From NCBI RefSeq assembly GCF_025499465.1, contig NZ_JAIMCA010000006.1:434001-498000 (forward strand): a stretch of DNA of 64,000 nt. The letters run 5' to 3'. The translations under genes were made by a program, and so were the position numbers. The DNA is from Allobosea sp. BH3. GTDB taxonomy: Bacteria > Pseudomonadota > Alphaproteobacteria > Rhizobiales > Beijerinckiaceae. Positions 8,277 through 16,819 of this stretch are shown here, piece by piece (the stretch's first letter is position 1; every line of letters begins with the position of its first letter). Under the pieces are notes generated by a model. The model was not told where the DNA came from and searched no databases. It worked only from the letters and a program-made list of their open reading frames with translations.

Positions 8277-9119
8277 ATGCAGACCTGGTTCATCACTGGC
8301 GCTTCCCGCGGTTTCGGCGCCCTCGTCGCCAAGCTCGCTCTCGACAAGGGCGACGCGGTCGTCGCCACCGCCCGCAATCCGCAGAGCGTGGTCGCCACGC
8401 TGGGCGAGCATCCGAACCTGCTGGCCGTCGGGCTCGACGTCACCGATGAGGGGCAGGCCCATGAAGCCGCCAAGGCCGCGATCCAGCGCTTCGGCAAGAT
8501 CGACGTGCTGCTCAACAATGCCGGCTTCGGGCTGCTCGGCGCCGTCGAGGAGGCCACCGCGGCCGAGATCGAGGCGCTCTACCGGACCAACGTCTTCGGC
8601 GTGCTCAACGTCATTCGCGCCGTGCTGCCGCATATGCGCCGCGCCCGCAGCGGCCATATCCTGAACGTCTCCTCGATCGGCGGCTATCAGAGTGGCGCGG
8701 GCTTCGGCGTCTACTGCTCCACCAAGTTTGCGGTGGAAGGCCTGACCGAAGCGCTGGCCGCGGAACTCGCCCCACTTGGCATCAAGGCGACCGTCGTCGA
8801 ACCCGGCTATTTCCGCACCGACTTCCTCGATGCCCGCTCGCTCAGCGTCAGCGACGCACGGATCGCCGACTATGCGGAGACTGCCGGGGCCGTCCGCGAG
8901 CATGCCGCCGGCCTCAGCCATCGCCAGCCGGGCGACCCGGCCAAGCTCGCCGCCGCGCTGGTCGAGCTGGGCGGTGCCCCGAACGCGCCGCTGCGCATGC
9001 CTTACGGCAGCGACACGGTCGCGGCGATCGAGGCCAAGAACGCCTTCGTCGCCAAGGAGCTAGATGCCTGGCGGCAGGTCGCTATCAGCACCGACTTCGA
9101 CGACGCCCGCGCGGCGTGA
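8277..9119 (+). CDS. Short-chain dehydrogenase/reductase (SDR)
   Basis: This 280-residue classical SDR has the cofactor motif TGASRGFG at residues 8-15, NNAGFG near residue 80, a catalytic Ser around VSSIGGYQSG, and YCSTK as the YxxxK pair. The substrate loop region VVEPGYFRTDF follows. A strong ribosome site (GGAGGA) precedes the ATG. Similar proteins are often called oxidoreductases of unknown substrate. It is divergent from a LysR gene that probably regulates it. Confidence 0.92.
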   Translation: MQTWFITGASRGFGALVAKLALDKGDAVVATARNPQSVVATLGEHPNLLAVGLDVTDEGQAHEAAKAAIQRFGKIDVLLNNAGFGLLGAVEEATAAEIEALYRTNVFGVLNVIRAVLPHMRRARSGHILNVSSIGGYQSGAGFGVYCSTKFAVEGLTEALAAELAPLGIKATVVEPGYFRTDFLDARSLSVSDARIADYAETAGAVREHAAGLSHRQPGDPAKLAAALVELGGAPNAPLRMPYGSDTVAAIEAKNAFVAKELDAWRQVAISTDFDDARAA

Positions 9120-9188
9120 AGCCGACCGATGCCGGCGGCGATCCAGCGGATTGCCGCCGCCTTCCCCTTCCGCCCGAGGATAGGGACC

Positions 9189-9602
9189 ATGCTGAACGCC
9201 CTCGTCACGCTCCCCCGGAGCCCGGCCCTGCTGCAGATCCTGTCGCTTGGGAATCCCTTCGCGCGCTGCAGGTCTCAAACCCGCTATGCCATCGCGCCGA
9301 GCGCTTTCGGCCTCGTGCTTTTCGCCATCTCGCACGGCCGCATCGTCAGCATCGAGCTTGGCCGCGACGCGCAAGAGCTGATCGACGGCTTCAGGCGCAG
9401 CTTCCCTCATGCACGCGAGGCCAAAGGCGATGGAGCCTTCTGGGAATCCGGGATCGAGGTGCTGCGCGCGATCGAGACGGTCGAGCTGGGCGGAGGGCTC
9501 GACCCTGCCGACACCGGCAGCGGCTTCGCGATGGGGGTCCGCAGCCTGCTCCATGCCCGAGAGGGACAACCGCTGCGCTATGTCGGCGCAACCGTTCACT
9601 GA
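9189..9602 (+). CDS. Ada/MGMT N-terminal domain-like fragment without the catalytic domain
   Basis: The stretch TRYAIAPSAFGLVLFAISHG, then SIELGRDAQELIDGFRRSFPHA, resembles the RNase-like domain that precedes the methyl-acceptor domain of Ada-type methylated-DNA cysteine methyltransferases. The catalytic PCHR-containing domain is absent; the protein ends after 137 residues. I chose ATG 9189 (preceded by GAGGATAGGG); ATG 9129 is also in frame. It could be a decayed ada gene, or a small stand-alone domain. A strong terminator follows at once. Confidence 0.5.
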   Translation: MLNALVTLPRSPALLQILSLGNPFARCRSQTRYAIAPSAFGLVLFAISHGRIVSIELGRDAQELIDGFRRSFPHAREAKGDGAFWESGIEVLRAIETVELGGGLDPADTGSGFAMGVRSLLHAREGQPLRYVGATVH

Positions 9603-9618
9603 CGAAGGCTTCCACATG

Positions 9619-9655
9619 AAAACACCCCGCCGTTCGCAGAACGGCGGGGTGTTTT
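9619..9655. terminator. Bidirectional intrinsic terminator
   Basis: A perfect 17-bp stem (AAAACACCCCGCCGTTC with its complement) and a 3-nt loop, with A-run on one side and T-run on the other. It separates the + strand Ada-like gene from the convergent permease gene and should work both ways. Confidence 0.95.
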
Positions 9656-9692
9656 GTCGATTGGAGCAGAGCCGAGAGGCTCCCGCTTTTTG

Positions 9693-10523
9693 CTACTTCT
9701 TCGCCCGCGCGACGATCTGCGTGGGGTTGACGAAGCGCAGCGCGATGACGAGCCAGATCAGCGTCGTGGCCATGTAGATCACCGCCATGGCGTCGATCGA
9801 CTGCACGGCGCGCACGCCGGCGGCGAAGACCGCATAGTAGAGCGCGACTACGAGCGTCTGGCTGGTCGGGCCTGCCGTCAGGAAGGTCAGCTCGAACATG
9901 GCCAGCGTGCGCACCAGCACCAGCAGGAGTGCCGCCAGGATGCCCGGCGCCAGCAGCGGCAGCAGGACGTGGATGAACAGCTGGAAGGTGTTCGCCCCGA
10001 AGACCCGCGCCGCCGATTCGATCTTGGTGTCGATCTGCTCGATGAAGGGGATCATCACCAGGATGACGAAGGGCACGGTCGGCACCAGATTGGCGAGCAC
10101 CACGCCCGACATCGAGCCGGCGAAGCCGGTCTGGTAGAGCACCGTCGCCAGCGGGATGCCGAAGGTGATCGGCGGCACCAGCAACGGCAGCAGGAAGAGC
10201 AGCATGATCAGCTTCTTGCCCGGGAAATCCCGCCGCGCCAGCGCATAGGCCGCAGGCACGCCGATCAGCCCCGACAGAAACACCACCAGGAACGCGATCT
10301 GGAAGGTGACGAACAGGACGTCGTAGAGCTGGAATTCCGCCCAGGCGGCCGAATACCAGCGCGTCGTCCAGCCGGCCGGCAGCCAGGTGCCAAGCCAGCG
10401 CGTCGAGAAGGAGGAGACCACCACCGTCGCGATCATCGCGAGGAGGTTGACGACGAAGAAGCCGATCAGCGCCCAGTTGGCGGCCGCCCAGAGCTTCGTC
10501 GAGAGACGAGTGTCCTTGACCAT
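9693..10523 (-). CDS. ABC transporter permease (PotC-like)
   Basis: This 276-residue inner-membrane protein has about six membrane segments. The EAA-type loop that contacts the ATPase is around SAARVFGANTFQLFIHVLLP. It is the last gene of the four-gene importer operon, and 4 nt separate it from the other permease. The spermidine/putrescine-iron type of permease pair is clear; the real substrate is not, but the divergent gntR-uxuA genes hint at a sugar acid. Confidence 0.9.
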   Translation of the reverse strand: MVKDTRLSTKLWAAANWALIGFFVVNLLAMIATVVVSSFSTRWLGTWLPAGWTTRWYSAAWAEFQLYDVLFVTFQIAFLVVFLSGLIGVPAAYALARRDFPGKKLIMLLFLLPLLVPPITFGIPLATVLYQTGFAGSMSGVVLANLVPTVPFVILVMIPFIEQIDTKIESAARVFGANTFQLFIHVLLPLLAPGILAALLLVLVRTLAMFELTFLTAGPTSQTLVVALYYAVFAAGVRAVQSIDAMAVIYMATTLIWLVIALRFVNPTQIVARAKK

Positions 10524-10527
10524 CGGA

Positions 10528-11421
10528 TCAGCCCTTTCCGCCGCCGGCAGGGCCGCGATAAAACAGGCCGCGCACGCCCAGCACGAGGACGACGATCGTG
10601 AGCTGGACGACGCCCATGATCATCGCCACGGCCGAGGCCATGGAGTAGTCGTATTCCTCGAAGGCCGCCTGATAGGCCGCGATCGAGATGACGCGGGTCG
10701 GCCCCGAGGGCGCTCCGAGCAGCACCGCCGAGGGGAACACCGAGAAGGCCTGCACGAAGCTGAGGCAGAAGGTGATCGCGAGCCCCGGCAGCAGCAGCGG
10801 CAGCAAGATGTGCTTGAAGCGATCCCAAGGGCCCGCCCCCAGCGTCGCGCCCGCCTGCTCCAGCGCCGGATCGATGCCCGAGAGATAGGATAGCGTCAGC
10901 AGGAAGGTGAAGGGGAAGCCGGTGATGACCAGCGAGAGCATCACGCCCCAGTAATTGTGCAGCAGCTTCACCGGCGAGGAGATGATGCCGAAGGTCATCA
11001 GCGTCCGGTTGAACCAGCCCTGCGGGCCGAGATAGTTCAGCAGGCCTTCCGCCACGAGCACGGTCCCGAGCGTGATCGGAACGACCAGGATCGTGGTCAG
11101 CAGCCGCTGGTTCTTCATCAGCCGGACGCGGAAGGCGATCGGGATCGCCAGCACCAGCGTCGCGATCGTCACCGGCAGCGCGAGCCAGAGCGTCGTCCCG
11201 ATCGTCCCGTAGAGGAAGGAATCGGAGAAGAAGCGCTGGTAGTTGGCGAAGATGCCGCCCTGCTTCGGCTCGAAGGAGAGCACGAGCCCATAGAGGAACG
11301 GGTAAATGAACAAGGCCAGCAGGAAGAGGATCGCCGGCAGGCACAGCAGCGTCAGGCCATCATAGCCGCGCGCCGCCAGCCGCTGCTTCAGCGGAATGGA
11401 GGACAGGTCCGCGCTGCTCAT
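10528..11421 (-). CDS. ABC transporter permease (PotB-like)
   Basis: A 297-residue inner-membrane protein with about six membrane segments and the EAA-like loop QAGATLGAGPWDRFKHILLP. It overlaps the upstream ATPase gene by 4 nt and pairs with the PotC-like permease downstream to form the channel of a type I importer. Confidence 0.9.
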   Translation of the reverse strand: MSSADLSSIPLKQRLAARGYDGLTLLCLPAILFLLALFIYPFLYGLVLSFEPKQGGIFANYQRFFSDSFLYGTIGTTLWLALPVTIATLVLAIPIAFRVRLMKNQRLLTTILVVPITLGTVLVAEGLLNYLGPQGWFNRTLMTFGIISSPVKLLHNYWGVMLSLVITGFPFTFLLTLSYLSGIDPALEQAGATLGAGPWDRFKHILLPLLLPGLAITFCLSFVQAFSVFPSAVLLGAPSGPTRVISIAAYQAAFEEYDYSMASAVAMIMGVVQLTIVVLVLGVRGLFYRGPAGGGKG

Positions 11422-12491
11422 GCCACGGCCCCATAGACGAGGACGCGGTCGGCCTCGGCGGCGAGCGTGACCGCTTCGCCCGGCGACAGCTTGTCATGGG
11501 CGAGGAACGAGAGGTCCGTGCCGTCCGCCATGCGGGCGAAGCCGACGAACTCGCGGCCGCGGAACTCGGTCGAGACGACCTGGGCCTTGAGGCCGGGCTG
11601 GCTGCCCGCGACGGGGTGCAGATCCTCCGGGCGGATGGCGATGAAGCCCTCGGCGCCGGCCGAGAGAGCCTCGCGCGCCCGGCCGGATATCTCGGCATCG
11701 CCCACCGCGACGGACGCCTTGCCGTCGGCAACGGAAGCGACCTTGCCCTTGACCTTGTTGCGGAAGCCCATGAACTCGGCGACGTCGAGATGGTCCGGCC
11801 GCAGGAAGAGGTCCTCCGGCGAGCCGACCTGCCGGACCTGCCCGTCCCGCAGCACGACGATGCGGTCGGCGAGCGAGAGCGCCTCCTCCTGATCGTGGGT
11901 GACGTAGATGGTGGTGGCGCCGAGCGTGTTGTGGATGCGGCGGATTTCGGCGCGCATCTCGAGGCGCAGCTTGGCGTCGAGGTTCGAGAGCGGCTCGTCC
12001 ATCAGCACCAGCGGCGGCTCGACCACGATGGCGCGCGCGATGGCGACACGCTGCTGCTGGCCGCCGGAGAGCTGGCCGGGCAGCTTCTCGGTCTGGCCCT
12101 GCAGGCGGACCAGCGCGGCGGCCTCGGCCACGCGCTTGTCGATCTCGGCCCTGGGCACGCCGCGCATCTTGAGGCCGAAGCCGATGTTCTTGTTCACCGA
12201 CATGTGCGGGAACAGCGCATAGTTCTGGAAGACCATGCCGAAGCCGCGCTCTTCCGGCCGCAGCGGGTCGATGCGCTTGTCGTCGAGCCAGATGCCGCCG
12301 CCGGTCGCGGGCAGCAGGCCCGCGATCAGGTTCAGCGTCGTCGACTTGCCGCAGCCGGACGGGCCGAGCAGCGCGATGAACTCGCCCTGCTTGATCGTCA
12401 ATGAGACGTCCTTGAGCGCATTGTGAGTGCCGAAGTCACGGCTCAGGCGATCGAGCCGAAGCTCGCTGAACGAAGCTGCGTTGATGGTCAT
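11418..12491 (-). CDS. ABC transporter ATP-binding protein (PotA/UgpC type)
   Basis: The 357-residue ATPase has Walker A GPSGCGKST (about residues 43-51), signature LSGGQQQR, Walker B VLMDEPLSNLD and the H-loop VTHDQEEA. The C-terminal third is an OB-type regulatory domain (TOBE), as in PotA, MalK and UgpC. It energises the two permeases downstream. The stop overlaps the next start by 4 nt. Confidence 0.94.
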   Translation of the reverse strand: MTINAASFSELRLDRLSRDFGTHNALKDVSLTIKQGEFIALLGPSGCGKSTTLNLIAGLLPATGGGIWLDDKRIDPLRPEERGFGMVFQNYALFPHMSVNKNIGFGLKMRGVPRAEIDKRVAEAAALVRLQGQTEKLPGQLSGGQQQRVAIARAIVVEPPLVLMDEPLSNLDAKLRLEMRAEIRRIHNTLGATTIYVTHDQEEALSLADRIVVLRDGQVRQVGSPEDLFLRPDHLDVAEFMGFRNKVKGKVASVADGKASVAVGDAEISGRAREALSAGAEGFIAIRPEDLHPVAGSQPGLKAQVVSTEFRGREFVGFARMADGTDLSFLAHDKLSPGEAVTLAAEADRVLVYGAVA

Positions 12492-12525
12492 GGCATCCGG
12501 TTCTGGGTCGTTGTCGAATAAGGGC

Positions 12526-12563
12526 GGCGGCGGGCCGGAGGGACATAGCCCAGGCCCGTCGCC
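12526..12563 (-). promoter_or_regulatory. Stem-loop between binding-protein and ATPase genes
   Basis: An 11-bp GC stem (one weak pair) with a 16-nt loop lies in the 87-nt gap after the binding-protein gene. There is no T-run. Such hairpins often protect the upstream mRNA so the binding protein is made in excess over the membrane parts; that role is inferred. Confidence 0.4.
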
Positions 12564-12578
12564 GTCTCCAGCTTGCTG

Positions 12579-13769
12579 TTACTTTCTCTTGGCGCCGCCG
12601 ACCGTCTCGTCCCAGATCCGGAAGGCGATGACCATCTTGTCCGGGGTGAGCGGCGTTTCCATCGGGTTCTCGGCGATGAGCTTGTCGTATTCCGGCCGGC
12701 CGTATTCTGCGATGGCCTTCTGGCTGGAGGCCGGCGCCATCGAGAGCGGAACGTCCTTCACGGCCGGACCCGGATAGAAGTAACCCTCATCATAGGTGTA
12801 GGCCTGCTGCTCGGGCGTCAGCATGTGGCGGATCAGATCGAGCAGCACGTTGAGCTTCTCGTCCGATACGCCCTTCGGGATCATCATGTACTGGGCATCG
12901 GTGACCCAGTGGAAGCCCTTCAGCGTCTGGATCTTGGCTTCCTTCGGGACGATGCCGAGCACGCGCGGATTGATGTCCCAGCCCGTGGTGCTGACGATGA
13001 TGTCACGCGAGCCGTCGCCGAGCTCCTTCATCGTCTGGCCGGTGCCAGCGGGATAATACTCGACGTTCTCGCCGAGCTCCTTGAGATAGGCCCAGGTCTT
13101 GTCCCAGCCCTTCTCAGGGTCCTTCGGGTCCTTGTCGCCGAGGAGATAGGGCAGGCCCATGATCCAGGTGCGGCCGGGGCCGGAATTGGCCGGGCGCCCG
13201 TAGAAGAAGCGGTTCTTGTTCTGCTTGCTCCAGGCGAGGAGTTCCTCGGCCGTGGTCGGCACCTGCTTGACGCGGTCCGGCATGTATTCGAGCAGCGGAC
13301 CGGAAGGATAGTAGACCATCGCCATGGCCTGCCCCTGCCCGAGATTGTGCATGGCGAGCGCGGGCTTGAGATAGATGTCCTCCGGCTTCGGCAGCTCGGC
13401 CTGCAGGCGCGGCAGCAGATCAACCCAGAGCTTCTGGTCGATGCCGGCCGAAAGGACGTCCAGGCCGCCGATGACGAGGTCGATATCGAGGCGCCCGGCG
13501 TTCTGCTGGGCCTTGATCTTCGAGGGCAGCTCGGGAGCCGGCGCCTTGGTGAAGACCATGCGCGAAGCGGCCTTGGGCTTCATCTTCGGGTAGTTTTCCA
13601 GCGGCGTCTGCACGAGGGCCAAAGCCCCGCCGACATCGATCACGCTGATCGTGAGCGGCGATGCCGGCAGCTTGAGCTGCTGCGCAAAGGCGCCGGGCGC
13701 ATGCGCTGCAACGCCCAGGCCCGCGACGCCGCCGATGAAATGACGCCGGTTAATGCTGTCCTGACCCAT
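12579..13769 (-). CDS. ABC transporter substrate-binding protein with Tat signal
   Basis: A 396-residue family-1 type solute-binding protein. The N terminus has a twin-arginine motif (NRRHFIGG, residues 7-14) and an AFA cleavage site near residue 29. The mature protein is of the PotD/AfuA size class, with the typical hinge stretch GFHWVTDAQYMMIPKG. It is the first gene of the importer operon and is divergent from the gntR gene. The operator palindrome in the shared gap suggests sugar-acid induction of both arms. Confidence 0.9.
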   Translation of the reverse strand: MGQDSINRRHFIGGVAGLGVAAHAPGAFAQQLKLPASPLTISVIDVGGALALVQTPLENYPKMKPKAASRMVFTKAPAPELPSKIKAQQNAGRLDIDLVIGGLDVLSAGIDQKLWVDLLPRLQAELPKPEDIYLKPALAMHNLGQGQAMAMVYYPSGPLLEYMPDRVKQVPTTAEELLAWSKQNKNRFFYGRPANSGPGRTWIMGLPYLLGDKDPKDPEKGWDKTWAYLKELGENVEYYPAGTGQTMKELGDGSRDIIVSTTGWDINPRVLGIVPKEAKIQTLKGFHWVTDAQYMMIPKGVSDEKLNVLLDLIRHMLTPEQQAYTYDEGYFYPGPAVKDVPLSMAPASSQKAIAEYGRPEYDKLIAENPMETPLTPDKMVIAFRIWDETVGGAKRK

Positions 13770-13891
13770 GTTTGTCCCTCCAGAGACGCTTTTCGCGTTG
13801 TTTTGCTATTGTCCCGGGCCGCCGCCACCGGGACCGGCTTCTCAATCCGTCCGGCCTGTGACATTGACGTCGGACCGGATTAATCGGTATC

Positions 13892-13903
13892 CTAGTATAC
13901 TAG
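13892..13903. promoter_or_regulatory. Candidate GntR/FadR-type operator
   Basis: CTAGTATACTAG is a perfect 12-bp palindrome 17 nt before the GntR start, in the gap shared with the divergent ABC operon. It fits the TNGTNNNACNA pattern known for FadR-subfamily regulators. Autoregulation plus control of the transporter is inferred. Confidence 0.6.
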
Positions 13904-13920
13904 TCGACCAGAGCTTGGCA

Positions 13921-14616
13921 ATGGGCACCCCAGCAGCACGGCAGAGCACAGACCAGATCTACCGCGCGCTGCGTGCCGACATTCTAGGCGCGACGCTGCG
14001 TCCGGGCGAGGCCATGTCCGAGGCACGGATGGCGGTGCGCTTCGGCGTCAGCCGCACGCCGGTGCGCGAGGCCTTCAAGCGGCTGGTCGAGGACGGATTC
14101 CTGTCGGTGGTGCCGCAGGTCGGCACCTTCGTCGCGCCCATCGACATCGTCGCGGTCTATGACAGCCAGTTCGTGCGCGAGACGCTGGAATGCCGCACGG
14201 TCGTGCTCGCGGCCCGTCATATCGACAATGCCGGCAAGGCAACGCTGGAGCGGCATGTCCTCCAGCAGGAGAAGGCCCTTTCGACCGGCGACCAGGCGGC
14301 CTTCTTCCGGCATGACGACGCCTTCCATGCCGAAATCTCGCGGCTTGCGGGCCATCCCGCCGTCTGGAGCCTGATCGAGAGCGTCAAGGCGCAGCTCGAC
14401 CGCGTGCGCTGCCTGTCGCTGGAGAGCGCGACATGGCCGGAGATGATCATGCGCGAACATCGCATCATCGCCGAATGCGTGACCAGCGGCAACGAAGCCG
14501 CCGCAGAAACGGCGATGCGCGCCCATCTGCGCACGGTCTTCGCCGCGATCGAGAACATCGCACGAAGCCATGTCGATGCCTTCGCCGGCTCGGCCCCACC
14601 CATCCGGCTCGACTGA
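13921..14616 (+). CDS. GntR-family (FadR subfamily) transcriptional regulator
   Basis: The 231-residue protein starts with a GntR winged helix (STDQIYRALRADILG, then FGVSRTPVREAFKRL) and ends with an all-helical FCD effector domain whose metal-site residues include FRHDDAFHAEI, and EHRIIAE. The open frame reaches back to 13768, but the ATG at 13921 begins right at the DNA-binding domain and leaves the operator outside the gene. It is followed after 46 nt by mannonate dehydratase, so it is probably a sugar-acid-responsive repressor of UxuR/ExuR type. Confidence 0.9.
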   Translation: MGTPAARQSTDQIYRALRADILGATLRPGEAMSEARMAVRFGVSRTPVREAFKRLVEDGFLSVVPQVGTFVAPIDIVAVYDSQFVRETLECRTVVLAARHIDNAGKATLERHVLQQEKALSTGDQAAFFRHDDAFHAEISRLAGHPAVWSLIESVKAQLDRVRCLSLESATWPEMIMREHRIIAECVTSGNEAAAETAMRAHLRTVFAAIENIARSHVDAFAGSAPPIRLD

Positions 14617-14662
14617 CGAACCGGCGATCACTCCAGAAGAAGAACACCAAGGAAACGCGACC

Positions 14663-15862
14663 ATGGAACAATGCTGGCGCTGGTTCGGGCCGGACGATGT
14701 CGTGACTCTGGCGCAGGCCAGGCAGGCCGGGGCGACGGGTATCGTCAACGCGCTGCACCAGATTCCCTATGGCGTCGTCTGGAGCGTCGAGGAGATCGAG
14801 AAGCGCCAGGCCATCATCCGCTCCGACACGAGCCTCGGGCTGGAATGGCGGGTGGTCGAGAGCCTGCCCATCCATGAGAGTGTCAAGATCGGCGAAGGCG
14901 ACCTCGAAACGATCTTCGCTAACTACCGGCAGTCGATGCGCAACCTCGCGGCCTGCGGCCTCAAGGTGATCTGCTACAATTTCATGCCGGTTCTGGACTG
15001 GACGCGCACACAGCTCGCCCACAGGCTGCCCGGCGGCGGCACGGCGCTGCGCTTCAACCTGCACGAATACGTCGCGCTCGACCATTTCATGCTGAAACGC
15101 AAGGGCGCCGACGAGGGGCACTCCGCAGAAGTGATGGACAAGGCCAAGGCCTGGTTCGACAATTCGACGCAGGCCGACCGCGACCGGCTGCTCGCCAATG
15201 TGATGGCGGGGCTGCCCGGCGCCTATGATCGCTACGACCTGCCCGGTCTTGCCCGGATGCTGGAGCGCTATCACGGCATGAGCCATGAGCGCTTGCGTGC
15301 CAACCTGAAGCGCTTCCTCGAGGCCGTGATCCCCACGGCCGAGGAGGTCGGCATCCGCATGTGCATCCATCCGGACGACCCGCCGCGCCCGCTCTTCGGA
15401 CTGCCGCGCATCTGCTCGGACGAGGCGGACATCGCCTGGATCCTCAGTGCGGTAGATTCCCCGTCCAACGGGCTGACGCTGTGCTCGGGCTCGCTCGGCG
15501 CCAATCCGAAGAACGACGTGCCGGCGACCGCGCGCCGCTTCGCCGACAAGATCTGGTTCGGGCATCTGCGCAACGTCGCCAAGGACCCGGACGGCTCCTT
15601 CATGGAGGCCGAGCATCTCGGCGGCGACACCGACATGGTCGCGCTGGTCGACGCGCTGATGGCAGAGGAGCAGCGGCGCAAGGCCGCCGGCATCCCACAT
15701 TGGCGCATCCCAATGCGGCCCGACCACGGCCATGAGCTGCTCGACGATGTCGGCAAGGGCAGCTTCCCGGGATACCCGGCCGTCGGGCGCCTGCGGGGAC
15801 TGGCCGAGCTGCGCGGCGTGATGGCCGCGCTGGCGCAGGTCAAGGGGTATGCTGCGGTTTGA
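14663..15862 (+). CDS. uxuA: Mannonate dehydratase
   Basis: UxuA dehydrates D-mannonate to 2-keto-3-deoxy-D-gluconate in glucuronate breakdown. The 399-residue protein starts at ATG 14663 after an AAGGAAA ribosome site. Family features are the N-terminal WRWFGPDD, the segment VICYNFMPVLDWTRT, and the metal-binding MCIHPDDPPRPLFGLPRI and RNVAKDPDGSFMEAEHLGGD, and the C-terminal MRPDHGHEL. No uxuB or uxaC is seen nearby. With the GntR regulator and ABC importer it suggests uptake and use of a hexuronate or aldonate. Confidence 0.95.
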   Translation: MEQCWRWFGPDDVVTLAQARQAGATGIVNALHQIPYGVVWSVEEIEKRQAIIRSDTSLGLEWRVVESLPIHESVKIGEGDLETIFANYRQSMRNLAACGLKVICYNFMPVLDWTRTQLAHRLPGGGTALRFNLHEYVALDHFMLKRKGADEGHSAEVMDKAKAWFDNSTQADRDRLLANVMAGLPGAYDRYDLPGLARMLERYHGMSHERLRANLKRFLEAVIPTAEEVGIRMCIHPDDPPRPLFGLPRICSDEADIAWILSAVDSPSNGLTLCSGSLGANPKNDVPATARRFADKIWFGHLRNVAKDPDGSFMEAEHLGGDTDMVALVDALMAEEQRRKAAGIPHWRIPMRPDHGHELLDDVGKGSFPGYPAVGRLRGLAELRGVMAALAQVKGYAAV

Positions 15863-15872
15863 CCGCCGACGC

Positions 15873-15969
15873 CGTCATGCCCGGGCTTGATCCGGGCATC
15901 TCGGAAACCAACGCCTTCTCGTCATGAGCTTCTCGGGCCGCCGCCAAGCGGCGCCCGAGAATGAGGGCG
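15873..15969. repeat. Dispersed two-hairpin repeat, copy 1
   Basis: Hairpin 1 (15877-15899) pairs ATGCCCGG with CCGGGCAT; hairpin 2 (15931-15960) pairs TCTCGGGC with GCCCGAGA. Between them lies TCTCGGAAACCAACGCCTTCTC, shared almost exactly with the copy at 25091 (only the first 20 bases are diagnostic). It sits between the convergent uxuA and ureE genes. Confidence 0.8.
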
Positions 15970-15982
15970 CGTCTTGCCCGCC

Positions 15983-16702
15983 TCAATGATCGTGCGAATG
16001 GCCCTTGTGGCCATGGGCTGCGCCGTGGCCGTGGGCATGGTCGTGATGGCCATGCGCGTGGTCGTCATGGGCGTGATCATGGCCGCATCCGCAACCTTCG
16101 CCATGGGCATGGGCGTGAGCATGAGCATGGGCGTGAGCATGCCCGTGACCATGGTCGTGATTGTGATGCTCATGGCCGTGATGCTCGTGGCCGTGGTGTT
16201 CATGGCCGTGAGCATGATCGTGGTGATGGTCATGGCCGTGATGATCGTGCCCGCAGCCGCAATCATCGCCATGATGATGCACCTCGGCCTCCGGTTGGAA
16301 CGGGCGCTCGACGGGCGCCATGGCGCAGCCCTGCCCGCGCACCAGTTCCGCAACGGATGGGACGTTGACGACGTAGAGCGCGTCAGCAGTCATCTCGGCC
16401 GGGACGTGGTTGCCGCCGAGATGCCAGGCGAGGCGCACCAGCCGCAGCGGGTTCTCGGCTTTGACCTCCAGCAGGCTCTCGGCCGCAGCCTTGACCTGCA
16501 CGAGCCGGCCATCCTCCAGCTTCAACGCATCGCCATCGTTCAGCACTGTGGGCTTGTCGAGGTCGATGGCGAACTCCAGGCCCCCCGCCGCCTTCACCGA
16601 CAAGGCGCTGCGGCTGCGATCCTGATGCCCGAGGCCGAGCGTATCGACAACGCGCTCGGCACGGACGGCGGCCTTGCGAACGACGGAGGTGGCGCGAAGC
16701 AT
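15983..16702 (-). CDS. ureE: Urease accessory protein UreE with histidine-rich tail
   Basis: UreE is the nickel metallochaperone for urease. The 239-residue protein has the N-terminal peptide-binding domain and the metal-binding domain with AWHLGGNHVPAEM (conserved His94 and His99 area). From about residue 142 to the end it is almost entirely His, Gly, Asp and Ala with two CGCGHDH units, a very long Ni-binding tail. I chose the ATG at 16702 (MLRATSVVRK, typical family start, GGGA upstream); an ATG five codons upstream at 16717 is possible. No urease structural gene is in the window. Confidence 0.93.
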   Translation of the reverse strand: MLRATSVVRKAAVRAERVVDTLGLGHQDRSRSALSVKAAGGLEFAIDLDKPTVLNDGDALKLEDGRLVQVKAAAESLLEVKAENPLRLVRLAWHLGGNHVPAEMTADALYVVNVPSVAELVRGQGCAMAPVERPFQPEAEVHHHGDDCGCGHDHHGHDHHHDHAHGHEHHGHEHHGHEHHNHDHGHGHAHAHAHAHAHAHGEGCGCGHDHAHDDHAHGHHDHAHGHGAAHGHKGHSHDH

Positions 16703-16819
16703 GTACGATGATCCCATGGCAGGGGCCGGAGCGCGAGGCTCCCGGCCCGATGGCAGCTTAGTAGCACAAAGCGGCGGCCGTGCTACCGGGGTCGCGCGAT
16801 CGTGGACGCCTCCTCCCGT

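Noticed and set aside
9693..12491. Assignment of the ABC importer as spermidine/putrescine-specific
   Set aside because: Subunit similarity to PotABC is generic; the gntR-uxuA context points to sugar acids, so no pot symbols were given.
15974..16711. Hydrophobic 245-codon + frame with Met/Val repeats
   Set aside because: It is the antisense of the His-codon repeats of ureE, which produce ATG/GTG runs on the other strand.
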